DNA from: Ptiloglossa arizonensis
Lineage: Eukaryota; Arthropoda; Insecta; Hymenoptera; Colletidae
DNA: 64,000 nt
Direction of reading: 5' to 3'
NCBI RefSeq assembly: GCF_051014685.1
Contig: NW_027478486.1
Span: 186,001 to 250,000, forward strand
Shown: in pieces, positions 23,377 to 36,521 of the stretch
Position numbering within the stretch: position 1 is the stretch's first letter
Layout of the letters: every line of letters begins with the position of its first letter
Made by a program: the position numbers and the translations under genes
The notes under the pieces: generated by a model
Told to the model about the DNA's origin: nothing
Seen by the model: only the letters and a program-made list of their open reading frames with translations
Database searches by the model: none

Positions 23377-26300
23377 AACAGGAAATTCCCGAGTTCGTCA
23401 ATCCGTTAGCGAGATATGGAAGTTTGAAGTTAAGGAAAGGTTGAGAAACAATCAAAATTTTAGCACGTCTGATACTCGAAACCAATAACTGGAATGGCCT
23501 AGGGGAATGATACACACAGCATTGTAATCGGGCGAGTTTCTACTTTCAGATGCAACAGGAATTTCTCGAGTTCGTCAATCCGTTCGCGAAATACGGGAGG
23601 TAGAAGTTAAGGAATGGTTGATAAACCATCAAAATTTTTGCAAGTCTGATATTCGAAACCAATAACTGGAATGGCAAACGGGAAAGATACACATACCGTT
23701 GTAGTCGGGCGAGTTTCTGCTTTCAGATGCAACAGGAATTTCTCGAGTTCGTCAATCCGTTCGCGAGATATGGGAGTTTGAAGTTAAGGAATGGTTGATA
23801 AACCATCAAAATTTTTGCAAGTCTGATATTCGAAACCAATAACTGGAATGGCAAAGGGGAAATATACACATACCGTTGTAATCGGGCGAGTTTCTATTTT
23901 CAAATGCGACAGGAATTTCTCGAGTTCGTCAATCCGTTCGCGAGATATGGGAGTTTGAAGTTAAGGAATGGTTGAGAAACCATCAAAGTTTTCGCAATTC
24001 GGATGCTAGAGACGCATAACTGGAATGGCCTAGGGGAAAGATACACACACCATTGTAATCGGGCGAGTTTCTACTTTCAGATGCAACTGGAATTTCTGGA
24101 GTTCGTCAATCCGTTCGCGAGATATGGGAGTTTGAAATTAAGGAATGTTTGAGAAACCATCAAAATTATCGCAAGTCTGATACTCGAAACCATTAACTAC
24201 AATGGCCTAGGGGAAAAATACACATACCGTTGTAATCGGGCGAGATGCTTCTTTCAGATGCAACAGGAATTTCTTGAGTTCGTCAATCCGTTCGCGAGAT
24301 ATGGGAGTTTGAAGTTAAGGAATGGTTGAGAAACCATCAAAATTTTCGCAAGTCTGATACTCCAAACCAATAACCACAATGCCCTAGGGGAAAAATACAC
24401 ACATCGTTGTAATCGGGCGAGTTTCTACTTTCAAATGCAACAGGAATTTCTCGAGTTCGTCAATCCGTTCGCGAGATATGGGAGTTTGAATTTAAGGAAT
24501 GGATGAGAAACCATCACAATTTTCGCAATTCCTATACCCGAAACCAATAACTGGAATGGCATAGGGGAAAAGTACACACACCGCTGTAATCGGGCGAGTT
24601 TCTGCTTTCAGATGCAACAGGAATTTCTCGAGTTCGACAATCTGTTCGCGAGATATGGGAGTTTGAATTTTAGGAATGGTTGAGAAACCATCAAAATTTT
24701 CGCTGGTCTGATACTCGAAACCAATAACTGGAGTGGCAAAGGGGAAAGATACACACACCATTGTAATCGGGAGAGTTTCTGCTTTCAGATGCAACAGGAA
24801 TTTCTCGAGTTCGTCAATCCGTTCGCGAGGTATGGGAGTTTGAAGCTAAGGAATGGTTGAGAAACCATCACAATTTTCGCAATTCCTATACCCGAAACCA
24901 ATAACTGGAATGGCATAGGGGAAAAGTACACACACCGCTGTAATCGGGCGAGTTTCTGCTTTCAGATGCAACAGGAATTTCTCGAGTTCGACAATCTGTT
25001 CGCGAGATATGGGAGTTTGAATTTTAGGAATGGTTGAGAAACCATCAAAATTTTCGCTGGTCTGATACTCGAAACCAATAACTGGAGTGGCAAAGGGGAA
25101 AGATACACACACCATTGTAATCGGGCGAGTTTCTACTTTCAGATGCAACAGGAATTTCTCGAGTTCGTCAATCCGTTTGCGAGATACGGGAGTTTGAAGT
25201 TAAGGAATGGTTGAGGAACCATCAAAATTTTCGCAATTCTAATGGTTGAAACGAATAACTAGAATGGCTTGGGGCAAAAATATTCATACCGTTTTAATCG
25301 GGCGAGTTTCTGCTTTCAAATGCAACAGGAATTTCTCAAGTTCGTCACTTCGTTCGCGAGATATGGGAGTTTCAAATTAAGGAATGTTTGAGAAACCATC
25401 AAAATTTTCGCATGTCTGATACTCGAAAGCAATAACTCCAATGGCCTAGGGGAAAAATACACATGCCGTTGTAATCGGGCGAGTTTCTACTTTCAGAAGC
25501 AACTGGAATTTGTCGAGTTCGTCAATCCGTTCGCGAGATATGGGAGTTTGAAGTTAAGGAATGGTTGAGAAACCATCAAAATTTTCGCTATTCTGATGCT
25601 AGAAACGAATAACTGGAATGGCCTCGGGGAAAGGTACACACACCATTGTAATCGGGCGAGCTTCTACTTTCAGATGCAACAGGAATTTCTCGAGTTCGTC
25701 AATCCGTTTGCGAGACACGGGAGTTTGAAGTTAAAGAATGGTTGAGAAACCATCAAAATTTTCGCTATTCTGATGCTAGAAACGAATAACTGGAATGGCC
25801 TAGGGGAAAGGTACACACACCATTGTAATCGGGCGAGTTTCTACTTTCAGATGCAACAGGAATTTCTCGAGTTCGTCAATCCACTCGCGAGATATGGGAG
25901 TTTGAAGTTAAGGAATGGTTGAGGAACCATCAAAATTTTCGCAATTCTAATGGTTGAAACGAATAACTAGAATGGCTTGGGGCAAAAATGTTCATACCGT
26001 TTTAATCGGGCGAGTTTCTGCTTTCAAATGCAACAGGAATTTCTCGAGTTCGTCACTTCGTTCGCGAGATATGGGAGTTTCAAATTAAGGAATGTTTGAG
26101 AAACCATCAAAATTTTCGCATTTCTGATACTCGAAAGCAATAACTCCAATGGCCTAGGGGAAAAATACACATGCCGTTGTAATCGGGCGAGTTTCTACTT
26201 TCAGAAGCAACTGGAATTTGTCGAGTTCGTCAATCCGTTCGCGAGATATGGGAGTTTGAAGTTAAGGAATGGTTGAGAAACCATCAAAATTTTCGCTATT

Positions 26301-26916
26301 CTGATGCTAGAAACGAATAACTGGAATGGCCTCGGGGAACGGTACACACACCATTGTAATCGGGCGAGCTTCTACTTTCAGATGCAACAGGAATTTCTCG
26401 AGTTCGTCAATCCGTTTGCGAGACACGGGAGTTTGAAGTTAAAGAATGGTTGAGAAACCATCAAAATTTTCGCTATTCTGATGCTAGAAACGAATAACTG
26501 GAATGGCCTAGGGGAAAGGTACACACACCATTGTAATCGGGCGAGTTTCTACTTTCAGATGCAACAGGAATTTCTCGAGTTCGTCAATCTGTTCGCGAGA
26601 TATGGGAGTTTGAAGTTAAGGAATGGTTGAGAAACCATCAAAATTTTCGCAAGTCTGATACTCGAAACCAATAACTACAATGGCCTAGGGGAAAAATACA
26701 CATGCCGTTGTAATCGGGCGAGTTTCTGCTTTCAGATGCAACAGGAATTTCTCGAGTTCGTCTATCCGTTTGCGAGATATGGGAGTTTGAAGTTAAGGAA
26801 TGGTTGAGAAACCATCAAAATTTTCGCAAGTCTGATACTCGAAACCAATAACTACAATAGCCTAGGGGAAAAATACACATACCGTTGTAATCGGGCGAGT
26901 TTCTACTTTCAGATGC
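23377..26916 (+). repeat. Large HOR, 20-monomer form (3540 bp), copy B
   Basis: Second full 20-mer copy, almost identical to copy A. Private bases include GGATGAG near 24503, AAAATGTTCAT near 25990, GGGAACGG near 26340 and CAATAGCC near 26859. Confidence 0.9.
23582..23598 (+). other. CENP-B box core, 9/9
   Basis: GTTCGCGAAATACGGGA, exactly 3540 bp after the 20042 site, in the equivalent monomer of copy B. Confidence 0.5.
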
Positions 26917-27030
26917 AACAGGAAATTCCCGAGTTCGTCAATCCGTTAGCGAGATATGGAAGTTTGAAGTTAAGGAAAGGTTGAGAAACAATCAAAATTT
27001 TAGCACGTCTGATACTCGAAACCAATAACT
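26917..27030 (+). repeat. Truncated start of a fourth large-HOR unit
   Basis: The first ~114 bp follow the HOR sequence (AAATTCCCGAG, then AATTTTAGCACG) and then switch at about 27030 from the expected TGGAATGGCC to ACAAAGGCC. This marks the right junction of the block, within a monomer. Confidence 0.7.
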
Positions 27031-28975
27031 ACAAAGGCCTAGGGGAAAAATACACATATCGTTGTAATCGGGCGAGTTTCTACTTTCAGATGCAACAGGA
27101 ATTTCTCGAGTTCGTCAATCCGTTCGCGAGATATGGGAGTTTGAAGTTAAGGAATGGTTGAGAAACCATCAAAGTTTTCGCAATTCTGATGCTAGAAACG
27201 AATAACTACAATGGCCTAGGGGAAAAATACACATAACGTTATAATCGGGCGAGTTTCTACTTGCAGATGCAACAGGAATTTCCCGAGTTCGTCAATCCGT
27301 TAGCGAGATATGGAAGTTTGAAGTTAAGGAAAGGTTGAGAAACAATCAAAATTTTAGCAAGTCCGAACTCGAAACCAATAACTACATAGGCCTAGGGGAA
27401 AAATACACATATCGTTGTAATCGGGCGAGATTCTACTTTCAGATGCAACAGGAATTTCTCGAGGTCGTCAATCCGTTCGCGAGATATGGGAGTTTGAAGT
27501 TAAGGAATGGTTGAGAAACCATCAAAGTTTTCGCAATTCTGATACTCGAAACCAATAACTACAATAGCCTAGGGGAAAAACACACATACCGTTGTAATCG
27601 GGCGAGTTTCTATTTTCAAATGCAACAGGAATTTCTCGAATTCGTCAATCCATTCGCGAGATATGGGAGTTTGAAGTTAAGGAATGGTTGAGAAACCATC
27701 AAAATTTTCGCAATTCTGATGCTAGAAACGAATAACTACAATGGCTTAGGGCAAAAATATTCACACCGTTGTAATCGGGCGAGTTTCTGATTCGGATGCA
27801 ACACGAATTTCTCGAGTTCGTCAATCCGTTCGCAAGATATGGGAGTTTGAGGTTAAGGAGTGGTTGAGAAGCCATCAAAATTTTCGCAGGTCTGATACTC
27901 GAAACCAATAACTGGAATGGCCTAGGGGAATGATACACACAGCATTGTAATCGGGCGAGTTTCTACTTTCAGATGCAACAGGAATTTCTCGAGTTCGTCA
28001 ATCCGTTCCCGAAATACGGGAGGTAGAAGTTAAGGAATGGTTGATAAACCATCAAAATTTTTGCAAGTCTGATATTCGAAACCAATAACTGGAATGGCAA
28101 ACGGGAAAGATACACATACCGTTGTAGTCGGTCGAGTTTCTGCTTTCAGATGCAACAGGAATTTCTCGAGTTCGTCAATCCGTTCGCGAGATATGGGAGT
28201 TTGAAGTTAAGGAATGGTTGATAAACCATCAAAATTTTTGCAAGTCTGATATTCGAAACCAATAACTGGAATGGCAAAGGGGAAATATACACATACCGTT
28301 GTAATCGGGCGAGTTTCTATTTTCAAATGCGACAGGAATTTCTCGAGTTCGTCAATCCGTTCGCGAGATATGGGAGTTTGAAGTTAAGTAATGGTTGAGA
28401 AACCATCAAAGTTTTCGCAATTCGGATGCTAGAGACGCATAACTGGAATGGCCTAGGGGAAAGATACACACACCATTGTAATCGGGCGAGTTTCTACTTT
28501 CAGATGCAACTGGAATTTCTGGAGTTCGTCAATCCGTTCGCGAGATATGGGAGTTTGAAATTAAGGAATGTTTGCGAAACCATCAAAATTATCGCAAGTC
28601 TGATACTCGAAACCATTAACTACAATGGCCTAGGGGAAAAATACACATACCGTTGTAATCGGGCGAGATGCTTCTTTCAGATGCAACAGGAATTTCTCGA
28701 GTTCGTCAATCCGTTCGCGAGATATGGGAGTTTGAAGTTAAGGAATGGTTGAGAAACCATCACAATTTTCGCAATTCCTATACCCGAAACCAATAACTGG
28801 AATGGCATAGGGGAAAAGTACACACACCGCTGTAATCGGGCGAGTTTCTGCTTTCAGATGCAACAGGAATTTCTCGAGTTCGACAATCTGTTCGCGAGAT
28901 ATGGGAGTTTGAATTTTAGGAATGGTTGAGAAACCATCAAAATTTTCGCAAGTCTGATACTCGAAACCAATAACT
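27031..28975 (+). repeat. 1945-bp 11-mer duplication, copy 1
   Basis: The unit is 11 x 177 minus 2 bp. The missing bases fall in AAGTCCGAACTCG (near 27360) and TTTCTGATTCGG (near 27787), and both copies share them, so they are real. The offset is exact at ACGTTATAATCGG (27236 and 29181). The right part repeats monomers of the GATGCTTCTTTCAG series. Confidence 0.88.
28005..28021 (+). other. Mutated CENP-B-box-like site (8/9)
   Basis: GTTCCCGAAATACGGGA belongs to the GAAATACGGG subtype but has C instead of G at essential position 5. The same change is at 29950-29966 in the duplicate. In mammals, mutation of an essential position is known to reduce CENP-B binding; relevance here is inference. 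Confidence 0.45.
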
Positions 28976-30892
28976 ACAATGGCCTAGGGGAAAAATACAC
29001 ATATCGTTGTAATCGGGCGAGTTTCTACTTTCAGATGCAACAGGAATTTCTCGAGTTCGTCAATCCGTTCGCGAGATATGGGAGTTTGAAGTTAAGGAAT
29101 GGTTGAGAAACCATCAAAGTTTTCGCAATTCTGATGCTAGAAACGAATAACTACAATGGCCTAGGGGAAAAATACACATAACGTTATAATCGGGCGAGTT
29201 TCTACTTGCAGATGCAACAGGAATTTCCCGAGTTCGTCAATCCGTTAGCGAGATATGGAAGTTTGAAGTTAAGGAAAGGTTGAGAAACAATCAAAATTTT
29301 AGCAAGTCCGAACTCGAAACCAATAACTACATAGGCCTAGGGGAAAAATACACATATCGTTGTAATCGGGCGAGATTCTACTTTCAGATGCAACAGGAAT
29401 TTCTCGAGGTCGTCAATCCGTTCGCGAGATATGGGAGTTTGAAGTTAAGGAATGGTTGAGAAACCATCAAAGATTTCGCAATTCTGATACTCGAAACCAA
29501 TAACTACAATAGCCTAGGGGAAAAACACACATACCGTTGTAATCGGGCGAGTTTCTATTTTCAAATGCAACAGGAATTTCTCGAATTCGTCAATCCATTC
29601 GCGAGATATGGGAGTTTGAAGTTAAGGAATGGTTGAGAAACCATCAAAATTTTCGCAATTCTGATGCTAGAAACGAATAACTACAATGGCTTAGGGCAAA
29701 AATATTCACACCGTTGTAATCGGGCGAGTTTCTGATTCGGATGCAACACGAATTTCTCGAGTTCGTCAATCCGTTCGCAAGATATGGGAGTTTGAGGTTA
29801 AGGAGTGGTTGAGAAGCCATCAAAATTTTCGCAGGTCTGATACTCGAAACCAATAACTGGAATGGCCTAGGGGAATGATACACACAGCATTGTAATCGGG
29901 CGAGTTTCTACTTTCAGATGCAACAGGAATTTCTCGAGTTCGTCAATCCGTTCCCGAAATACGGGAGGTAGAAGTTAAGGAATGGTTGATAAACCATCAA
30001 AATTTTTGCAAGTCTGATATTCGAAACCAATAACTGGAATGGCAAACGGGAAAGATACACATACCGTTGTAGTCGGTCGAGTTTCTGCTTTCAGATGCAA
30101 CAGGAATTTCTCGAGTTCGTCAATCCGTTCGCGAGATATGGGAGTTTGAAGTTAAGGAATGGTTGATAAACCATCAAAATTTTTGCAAGTCTGATATTCG
30201 AAACCAATAACTGGAATGGCAAAGGGGAAATATACACATACCGTTGTAATCGGGCGAGTTTCTATTTTCAAATGCGACAGGAATTTCTCGAGTTCGTCAA
30301 TCCGTTCGCGAGATATGGGAGTTTGAAGTTAAGTAATGGTTGAGAAACCATCAAAGTTTTCGCAATTCGGATGCTAGAGACGCATAACTGGAATGGCCTA
30401 GGGGAAAGATACACACACCATTGTAATCGGGCGAGTTTCTACTTTCAGATGCAACTGGAATTTCTGGAGTTCGTCAATCCGTTCGCGAGATATGGGAGTT
30501 TGAAATTAAGGAATGTTTGCGAAACCATCAAAATTATCGCAAGTCTGATACTCGAAACCATTAACTACAATGGCCTAGGGGAAAAATACACATACCGTTG
30601 TAATCGGGCGAGATGCTTCTTTCAGATGCAACAGGAATTTCTCGAGTTCGTCAATCCGTTCGCGAGATATGGGAGTTTGAAGTTAAGGAATGGTTGAGAA
30701 ACCATCACAATTTTCGCAATTCCTATACCCGAAACCAATAACTGGAATGGCATAGGGGAAAAGTACACACACCGCTGTAATCGGGCGAGTTTCTGCTTTC
30801 AGATGCAACAGGAATTTCTCGAGTTCGACAATCTGTTCGCGAGATATGGGAGTTTGAATTTTAGGAATGGTTGAGAAACCATCAAAATTTTC
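28976..30892 (+). repeat. 1945-bp 11-mer duplication, copy 2
   Basis: I found one substitution against copy 1: AAAGATTTCG near 29471 for AAAGTTTTCG near 27526. The copies diverge at about 30893 (TTTTCGCTGG against TTTTCGCAAG). This is the least diverged pair I saw in the window. Confidence 0.88.
29950..29966 (+). other. Mutated CENP-B-box-like site (8/9), duplicate
   Basis: GTTCCCGAAATACGGGA, 1945 bp after the 28005 site, so the G-to-C change predates the duplication. Confidence 0.45.
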
Positions 30893-33514
30893 GCTGGTCT
30901 GATACTCGAAACCAATAACTGGAGTGGCAAAGGGGAAAGATACACACACCATTGTAATCTGGCGAGTTTCTGCTTTCAGATGCAACAGGAATTTCTCGAG
31001 TTCGTCAATCCGTTCGCGAGGTATGGGAGTTTGAAGCTAAGGAATGGTTGAGAAACCATCACAATTTTCGCAATTCCTATACCCGAAACCAATAACTGGA
31101 ATGGCATAGGGGAAAAGTACACACACCGCTGTAATCGGGCGAGTTTCTGCTTTCAGATGCAACAGGAATTTCTCGAGTTCGACAATCTGTTCGCGAGATA
31201 TGGGAGTTTGAATTTTAGGAATGGTTGAGAAACCATCAAAATTTTCGCTGGTCTGATACTCGAAACCAATAACTGGAGTGGCAAATGGGAAAGATACACA
31301 CACCATTGTAATCGGGCGAGTTTCTACTTTCAGATGCAACAGGAATTTCTCGAGTTCGTCAATCCGTTTGCGAGATACGGGAGTTTGAAGTTAAGGAATG
31401 GTTGAGGAACCATCAAAATTTTCGCAATTGTAATGGTTGAAACGAATAACTAGAATGGCTTGGGGCAAAAATATTCATACCGTTTTAATCGGGCGAGTTT
31501 CTGCTTTCAAATGCAACAGGAATTTCTCGAGTTCGTCACTTCGTTCGCGAGATATGGGAGTTTCAAATTAAGGAATGTTTGAGAAACCATCAAAATTTTC
31601 GCATGTCTGATACTCGAAAGCAATAACTCCAATGGCCTAGGGGAAAAATACACATGCCGTTGTAATCGGGCGAGTTTCTACTTTCAGAAGCAACTGGAAT
31701 TTGTCGAGTTCGTCAATCCGTTCGCGAGATATGGGAGTTTGAAGTTAAGGAATGGTTGAGGAACCATCAAAATTTTCGCAAGTCTGATACTCGAAACCAA
31801 TAACTACAATAGCCTAGGGGAAAAACACACATACCGTTGCAATCGGGCGAGTTTCTATTTTCAAATGCAACAGGAATTTCTCGAATTCGTCAATCCATTC
31901 GCGAGATATGGGAGTTTGAAGTTAAGGAATGGTTGAGAAACCATCAAAATTTTCGCAATTCTGATGCTAGAAACGAATAACTACAATGGCTTAGGGCAAA
32001 AATATTCACACCGTTGTAATCGGGCGAGTTTCTGATTCAGATGCAACACGAATTTCTCGAGTTCGTCAATCCGTTCGCAAGATATGGGAGTTTGAGGTTA
32101 AGGAGTGGTTGAGAAACCATCAAAATTTTCGCAGGTCTGATACTCGAAACCAATAACTGGAATGGCCTAGGGGAATGATACAAACAGCATTGTAATCGGG
32201 CGAGTTTCTACTTTCAGATGCAACAGGAATTTCTCGAGTTCGTCAATCCGTTCGCGAAATACGGGAGGTAGAAGTTAAGGAATGGTTGATAAACCATCAA
32301 AATTTTTGCAAGTCTGATATTCGAAACCAATAACTGGAATGGCAAACGGGAAAGATACACATACCTTTGTAGTCGGGCGAGTTTCTGCTTTCAGGTGCAA
32401 CTGGAATTTCTGGAGTTCGTCAATCCGTTCGCGAGATATGGGAGTTTGAAATTAAGGAATGTTTGAGAAACCATCAAAATTATCGCAAGTCTGATACTCG
32501 AAACCATTAACTACAATGGCCTAGGGGAAAAATACACATACCGTTGTAATCGGGCGAGATGCTTCTTTCAGATGCAACAGGAATTTCTCGAGTTCGTCAA
32601 TCCGTTCGCGAGATATGGGAGTTTGAAGTTAAGGAATGGTTGAGAAACCATCAAAATTTTCGCAAGAGTGATACTCCAAACCAATAACCACAATGCCCTA
32701 GGGGAAAAATACACACATAGTTGTAATCGGGCGAGTTTCTACTTTCAAATGCAACAGGAATTTCTCGAGTTCGTCAATCCGTTCGCGAGATATGGGAGTT
32801 TGAGTTTAAGGAATGGTTGAGAAACCATCACAATTTTCGCAATTCCTATACCCGAAACCAATAACTGGAATGGCATAGGGGAAAAGTACACACACCGCTG
32901 TAATCGGGCGAGTTTCTGCTTTCAGATGCAACAGGAATTTCTCGAGTTCAACAATCTGTTCGCGAGATATGGGAGTTTGAATTTTAGGAATGGTTGAGGA
33001 ACCATCAAAATTTTCGCTGGTCTGATACTCGAAACCAATAACTGGAGTGGCAAAGGGGAAAGATACACACACCATTGTAATCGGGCGAGTTTCTGCTTTC
33101 AGATGCAACAGGAATTTCTCGAGTTCGTCAATCCGTTCGCGAGGTATGGGAGTTTGAAGCTAAGGAATGGTTGAGAAACCATCAAAATTTTCGCAAGTCT
33201 GTTACCCGAAACCAATAACTGGAATGGCCTAGGGGAAAAGCACACACACCGTTGTAATCGGGCGAGTTTCTGCTTTCAGATGCATTCAGGATTTTCTCGA
33301 GTTCGACAATCCGTTCGCGAGATATGGGAGTTTGAATTAAAAGAATGGTTGAGAAACCATCAAAATTTTCGCTGGTCTGATACTCGAAACCAATAACTAC
33401 AATAGCCTAGGGGAAAAATACACATACCGTTGTAATCGGGCGAGTTTCTACTTTCAAATGCAACAGGAATTTCTCGAGTTCGTCAATCCGTTTGCGAGAT
33501 ATGGGAGTTTGAAG
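30893..33514 (+). repeat. Mosaic of monomers from neighbouring HORs
   Basis: This stretch joins pieces of earlier blocks: a 354-bp dimer (from 31037), the AATGGTTGAAACGAAT monomer (near 31430, as in the 20-mer HOR), CAATAGCCTAGGGG (near 31807) and a GATGCTTCTTTCAG monomer at 32559, 1947 bp after the one at 30612. A dimer with GGTTGAGGAACC (near 32994) foreshadows the next block. No gene or insertion is visible. Confidence 0.7.
32250..32266 (+). other. CENP-B box core, 9/9
   Basis: GTTCGCGAAATACGGGA with the GGTAG flank. It has the intact G at position 5 that the two copies at 28005 and 29950 lack. Confidence 0.5.
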
Positions 33515-36500
33515 TTAAGGAATGGTTGAGAAACCATCAAAATATTCGCAATTCCTATACCCGAAACCAATAACTGGAATGGCATAGGGGAAAAGTACAC
33601 ACACCGCTGTAATCGGGCGAGTTTCTGCTTTCAGATGCAACAGCAATTTCTCGAGTTCAACAATCTGTTCGCGAGATATGGGAGTTTGAATTTTAGGAAT
33701 GGTTGAGGAACCATCAAAATTTTCGCTGGTCTGATACCCGAAACCAATAACTGGAGTGGCAAAGGGGAAAGATACACACACCATTGTAATCGGGCGAGTT
33801 TCTGCTTTCAGATGCAACAGGAATTTCTCGAGTTCGTCAATCCGTTCGCGAGAAATGGGAGATTGAAGTTAAGGAAAGGTTGAGAAACCATCAAAATTTT
33901 CGCAATTCTGATGCTAGAAACGAATAACTAGAAAGGCTTAGGGCATAAATATTCATACCGTTGTAAACGGGCGAGTTTCTGCTTTTAGATGCAATAGGAA
34001 TTTCTCGAGTTCGTCAATCCGTTAGCGAGATATGGAAGTTTGAAGTTAAGGAATGGTTGAGAAACCATCACAATTTTCGCAATTCCTATACCCGAAACCA
34101 ATAACTGGAATGGCATAGGGGAAAAGTACACACCGCTGTAATCGGGCGAGTTTCTGCTTTCAGATGCAACAGGAATTTCTCGAGTTCGACAATCTGTTCG
34201 CGAGATGTGGGAGTTTGAATTTAAGGAATGGTTGAGAAACCATCAAAATTTTCGCTGGTCTGATACTCGAAACCAATAACTGGAGTGGCAAAGGGGAAAG
34301 ATACACACACCATTGTAATCGGGCGAGTTTCTGCTTTCAGATGAAACAGGAATTTCTCGAGTTCGTCAATCCGTTCGCGAGGTATGGGAGTTTGAAGTTA
34401 AGGAATGGTTGAGAAACCGTCAAAATTTTCGCAAATCTGATACTCGAAACCAATAACTACAATGGCCTAGGGGGAAAATACACATACCGTTGTAATCGGG
34501 CGAGTTTCTACTTTCAGGTGCAATAGGAATTTCTCGATTTCGTCAATCCGTTCGCGATATATGGAAGTTTGAAGTTAAGGAAAGGTTGAGGAACCATCAA
34601 AATTTTAGCAAGTCTGATATTCGAAAACAATAACTACAAAGGCCTAGGGGAAAAATACACATACCGTTGTAATCGGGCGAGTTTCTACTTTCAAATGCAA
34701 CAGGAATTTCTCGAGTTCGTCAATCCGTTCGCGAGAAATGGGAGATTGAAGTTAAGGAAAGGTTGAGAAACCATCAAAATTTTCGCAATTCTGATGCTAG
34801 AAACGAATAACTAGAAAGGCTTAGGGCATAAATATTCATACCGTTGTAAACGGGCGAGTTTCTGCTTTTAGATGCAATAGGAATTTCTCGAGTTCGTCAA
34901 TCCGTTAGCGAGATATGGAAGTTTGAAGTTAAGGAAAGGTTGAGGAACCATCAAAATTTTCGCAGGTCTGATACTCGAAACCAATAACTGGAATGGCCTA
35001 GGGGAATGATACACACAGCATTGTAATCGGGCGAGTTTCTACTTTCAGATGCAACAGGAATTTCTCGAGTTCGTCAATCCGTTCGCGAAATACGGGAGGT
35101 AGAAGTTAAGGAATGGTTGATAAACCATCAAAATTTTTGCAAGTCTGATATTCGAAACCAATAACTGGAATGGCAAAGGGGAAAGATACACATACCGTTG
35201 TAATCGGGCGAGTTTCTATTTTCAAATGCGACAGGAATTTCTCGAGTTCGTCAATCCGTTCGCGAGATATGGGAGTTTGAAATTAAGGAATGGTTGAGAA
35301 ACCATCAAAGTTTTCGCAATTCGGATGCTAGAAACGAATAACTGGAATGACCTAGGGGAAAAGTACACACACCATTGTAATCAGTAGACTTTCTACTTTC
35401 AGATGCAACAGGAAACAATCGAGTTTGTCTATCCGTTCGCGAGATATGGGAGCTTGAAGTTAAGGAATGGTTGAGAAACCATCAAAATTTTCGCAAGTCT
35501 GATACTCGAAACCGATAACTACAAAGGCCTAGGGGAAAAATACACATACCTTTGTAATCGGGCGAGTTTCTACTTTCAGATGCAACACGAATTTCTCGAG
35601 CTCGTCAATCCGTTCGCGAGATATGGGAGTTTGAAGTTAAGGAATGCTTGAGAAACCATCAAAATTTTCGCAAGTCTGATACTCGAAACCAATAACTACA
35701 AAGGCCTAGGGGAAAAATACACATATCGTTGTAATCGGGCGAGATTCTACTTTCAGATGCAACAGGAATTTCTCGAGGTCGTCAATCCGTTCGCGAGATA
35801 TGGGAGTTTGAAGTTAAGGAATGGTTGAGAAACCATCAAAATTATCGCAACTCTGATACTCGAAACCAATAACAACAATGGCCTAGGGGGAAAATACACA
35901 TACCCTTGTATTCGGGAGAGTTTCTACTTTCAGATGCAACAGGAATTTCTTGAATTCGTCAATCCGTCCGCGTGATATGGGAGTTTGAAGTTAAGGAATG
36001 GTTGAGAAATCATCACAATTTTCGCAAGTCTGACACTCGAAACCAATAACTACCATGGCCTAGGGGAAAAATGCACATACCCTTGTAATCGGGCGAGTTT
36101 CTACTTTCAGATGCAACAGGAATTTCTCGAGTTCGTCAATCCGTTCCCGAGATATGGGAGTTTGAAGTTAAGGAATGGTTGAGAAACCATCAAAATTTTC
36201 GCAATTCTGATGCTAGAAACGAATAACTGGAATGACCTAGGGGAAAAGTACACACACCATTGTAATCAGTAGACTTTCTACTTTCAGATGCAACAGGAAA
36301 CAATCGAGTTTGTCAATCCGTTCGCGAGATATGGGAGCTTGAAGTTAAGGAATGGTTGAGAAACCATCAACATTTTCGCAAGTCTGATACTCGAAACCGA
36401 TAACTACAAAGGCCTAGGGGAAAAATACACATACCTTTGTAATCGGGCGAGTTTCTACTTTCAGAAGCAACAGGAATTTCTCGAGCTCTTCAATCCGTTC

Positions 36501-36521
36501 GCGAGATATGGGAGTTTGAAG
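33515..36521 (+). repeat. 17-monomer HOR (3007 bp), copy 1
   Basis: The unit is 17 x 177 minus 2 bp. The 2-bp loss is a CA dinucleotide in GTACACACCGCTG (near 34130), shared by all three copies. GGCATAAATATTC recurs at offset 3007 (CATA at 33944 and 36951; 34827 and 37834). A new class AATCAGTAGACTTTC with GGAAACAATCGAG first appears at about 35380. Copies 1 and 2 align with only a few substitutions until about 35985. Confidence 0.88.
35081..35097 (+). other. CENP-B box core, 9/9
   Basis: GTTCGCGAAATACGGGA, first of three equivalents in the 17/15-mer HOR. Confidence 0.5.

Noticed and set aside
27699..29883. Two identical 79-codon minus-strand open frames 1945 bp apart
   Set aside because: Identity is explained by the 1945-bp satellite duplication; it is not evidence of selection on a protein.
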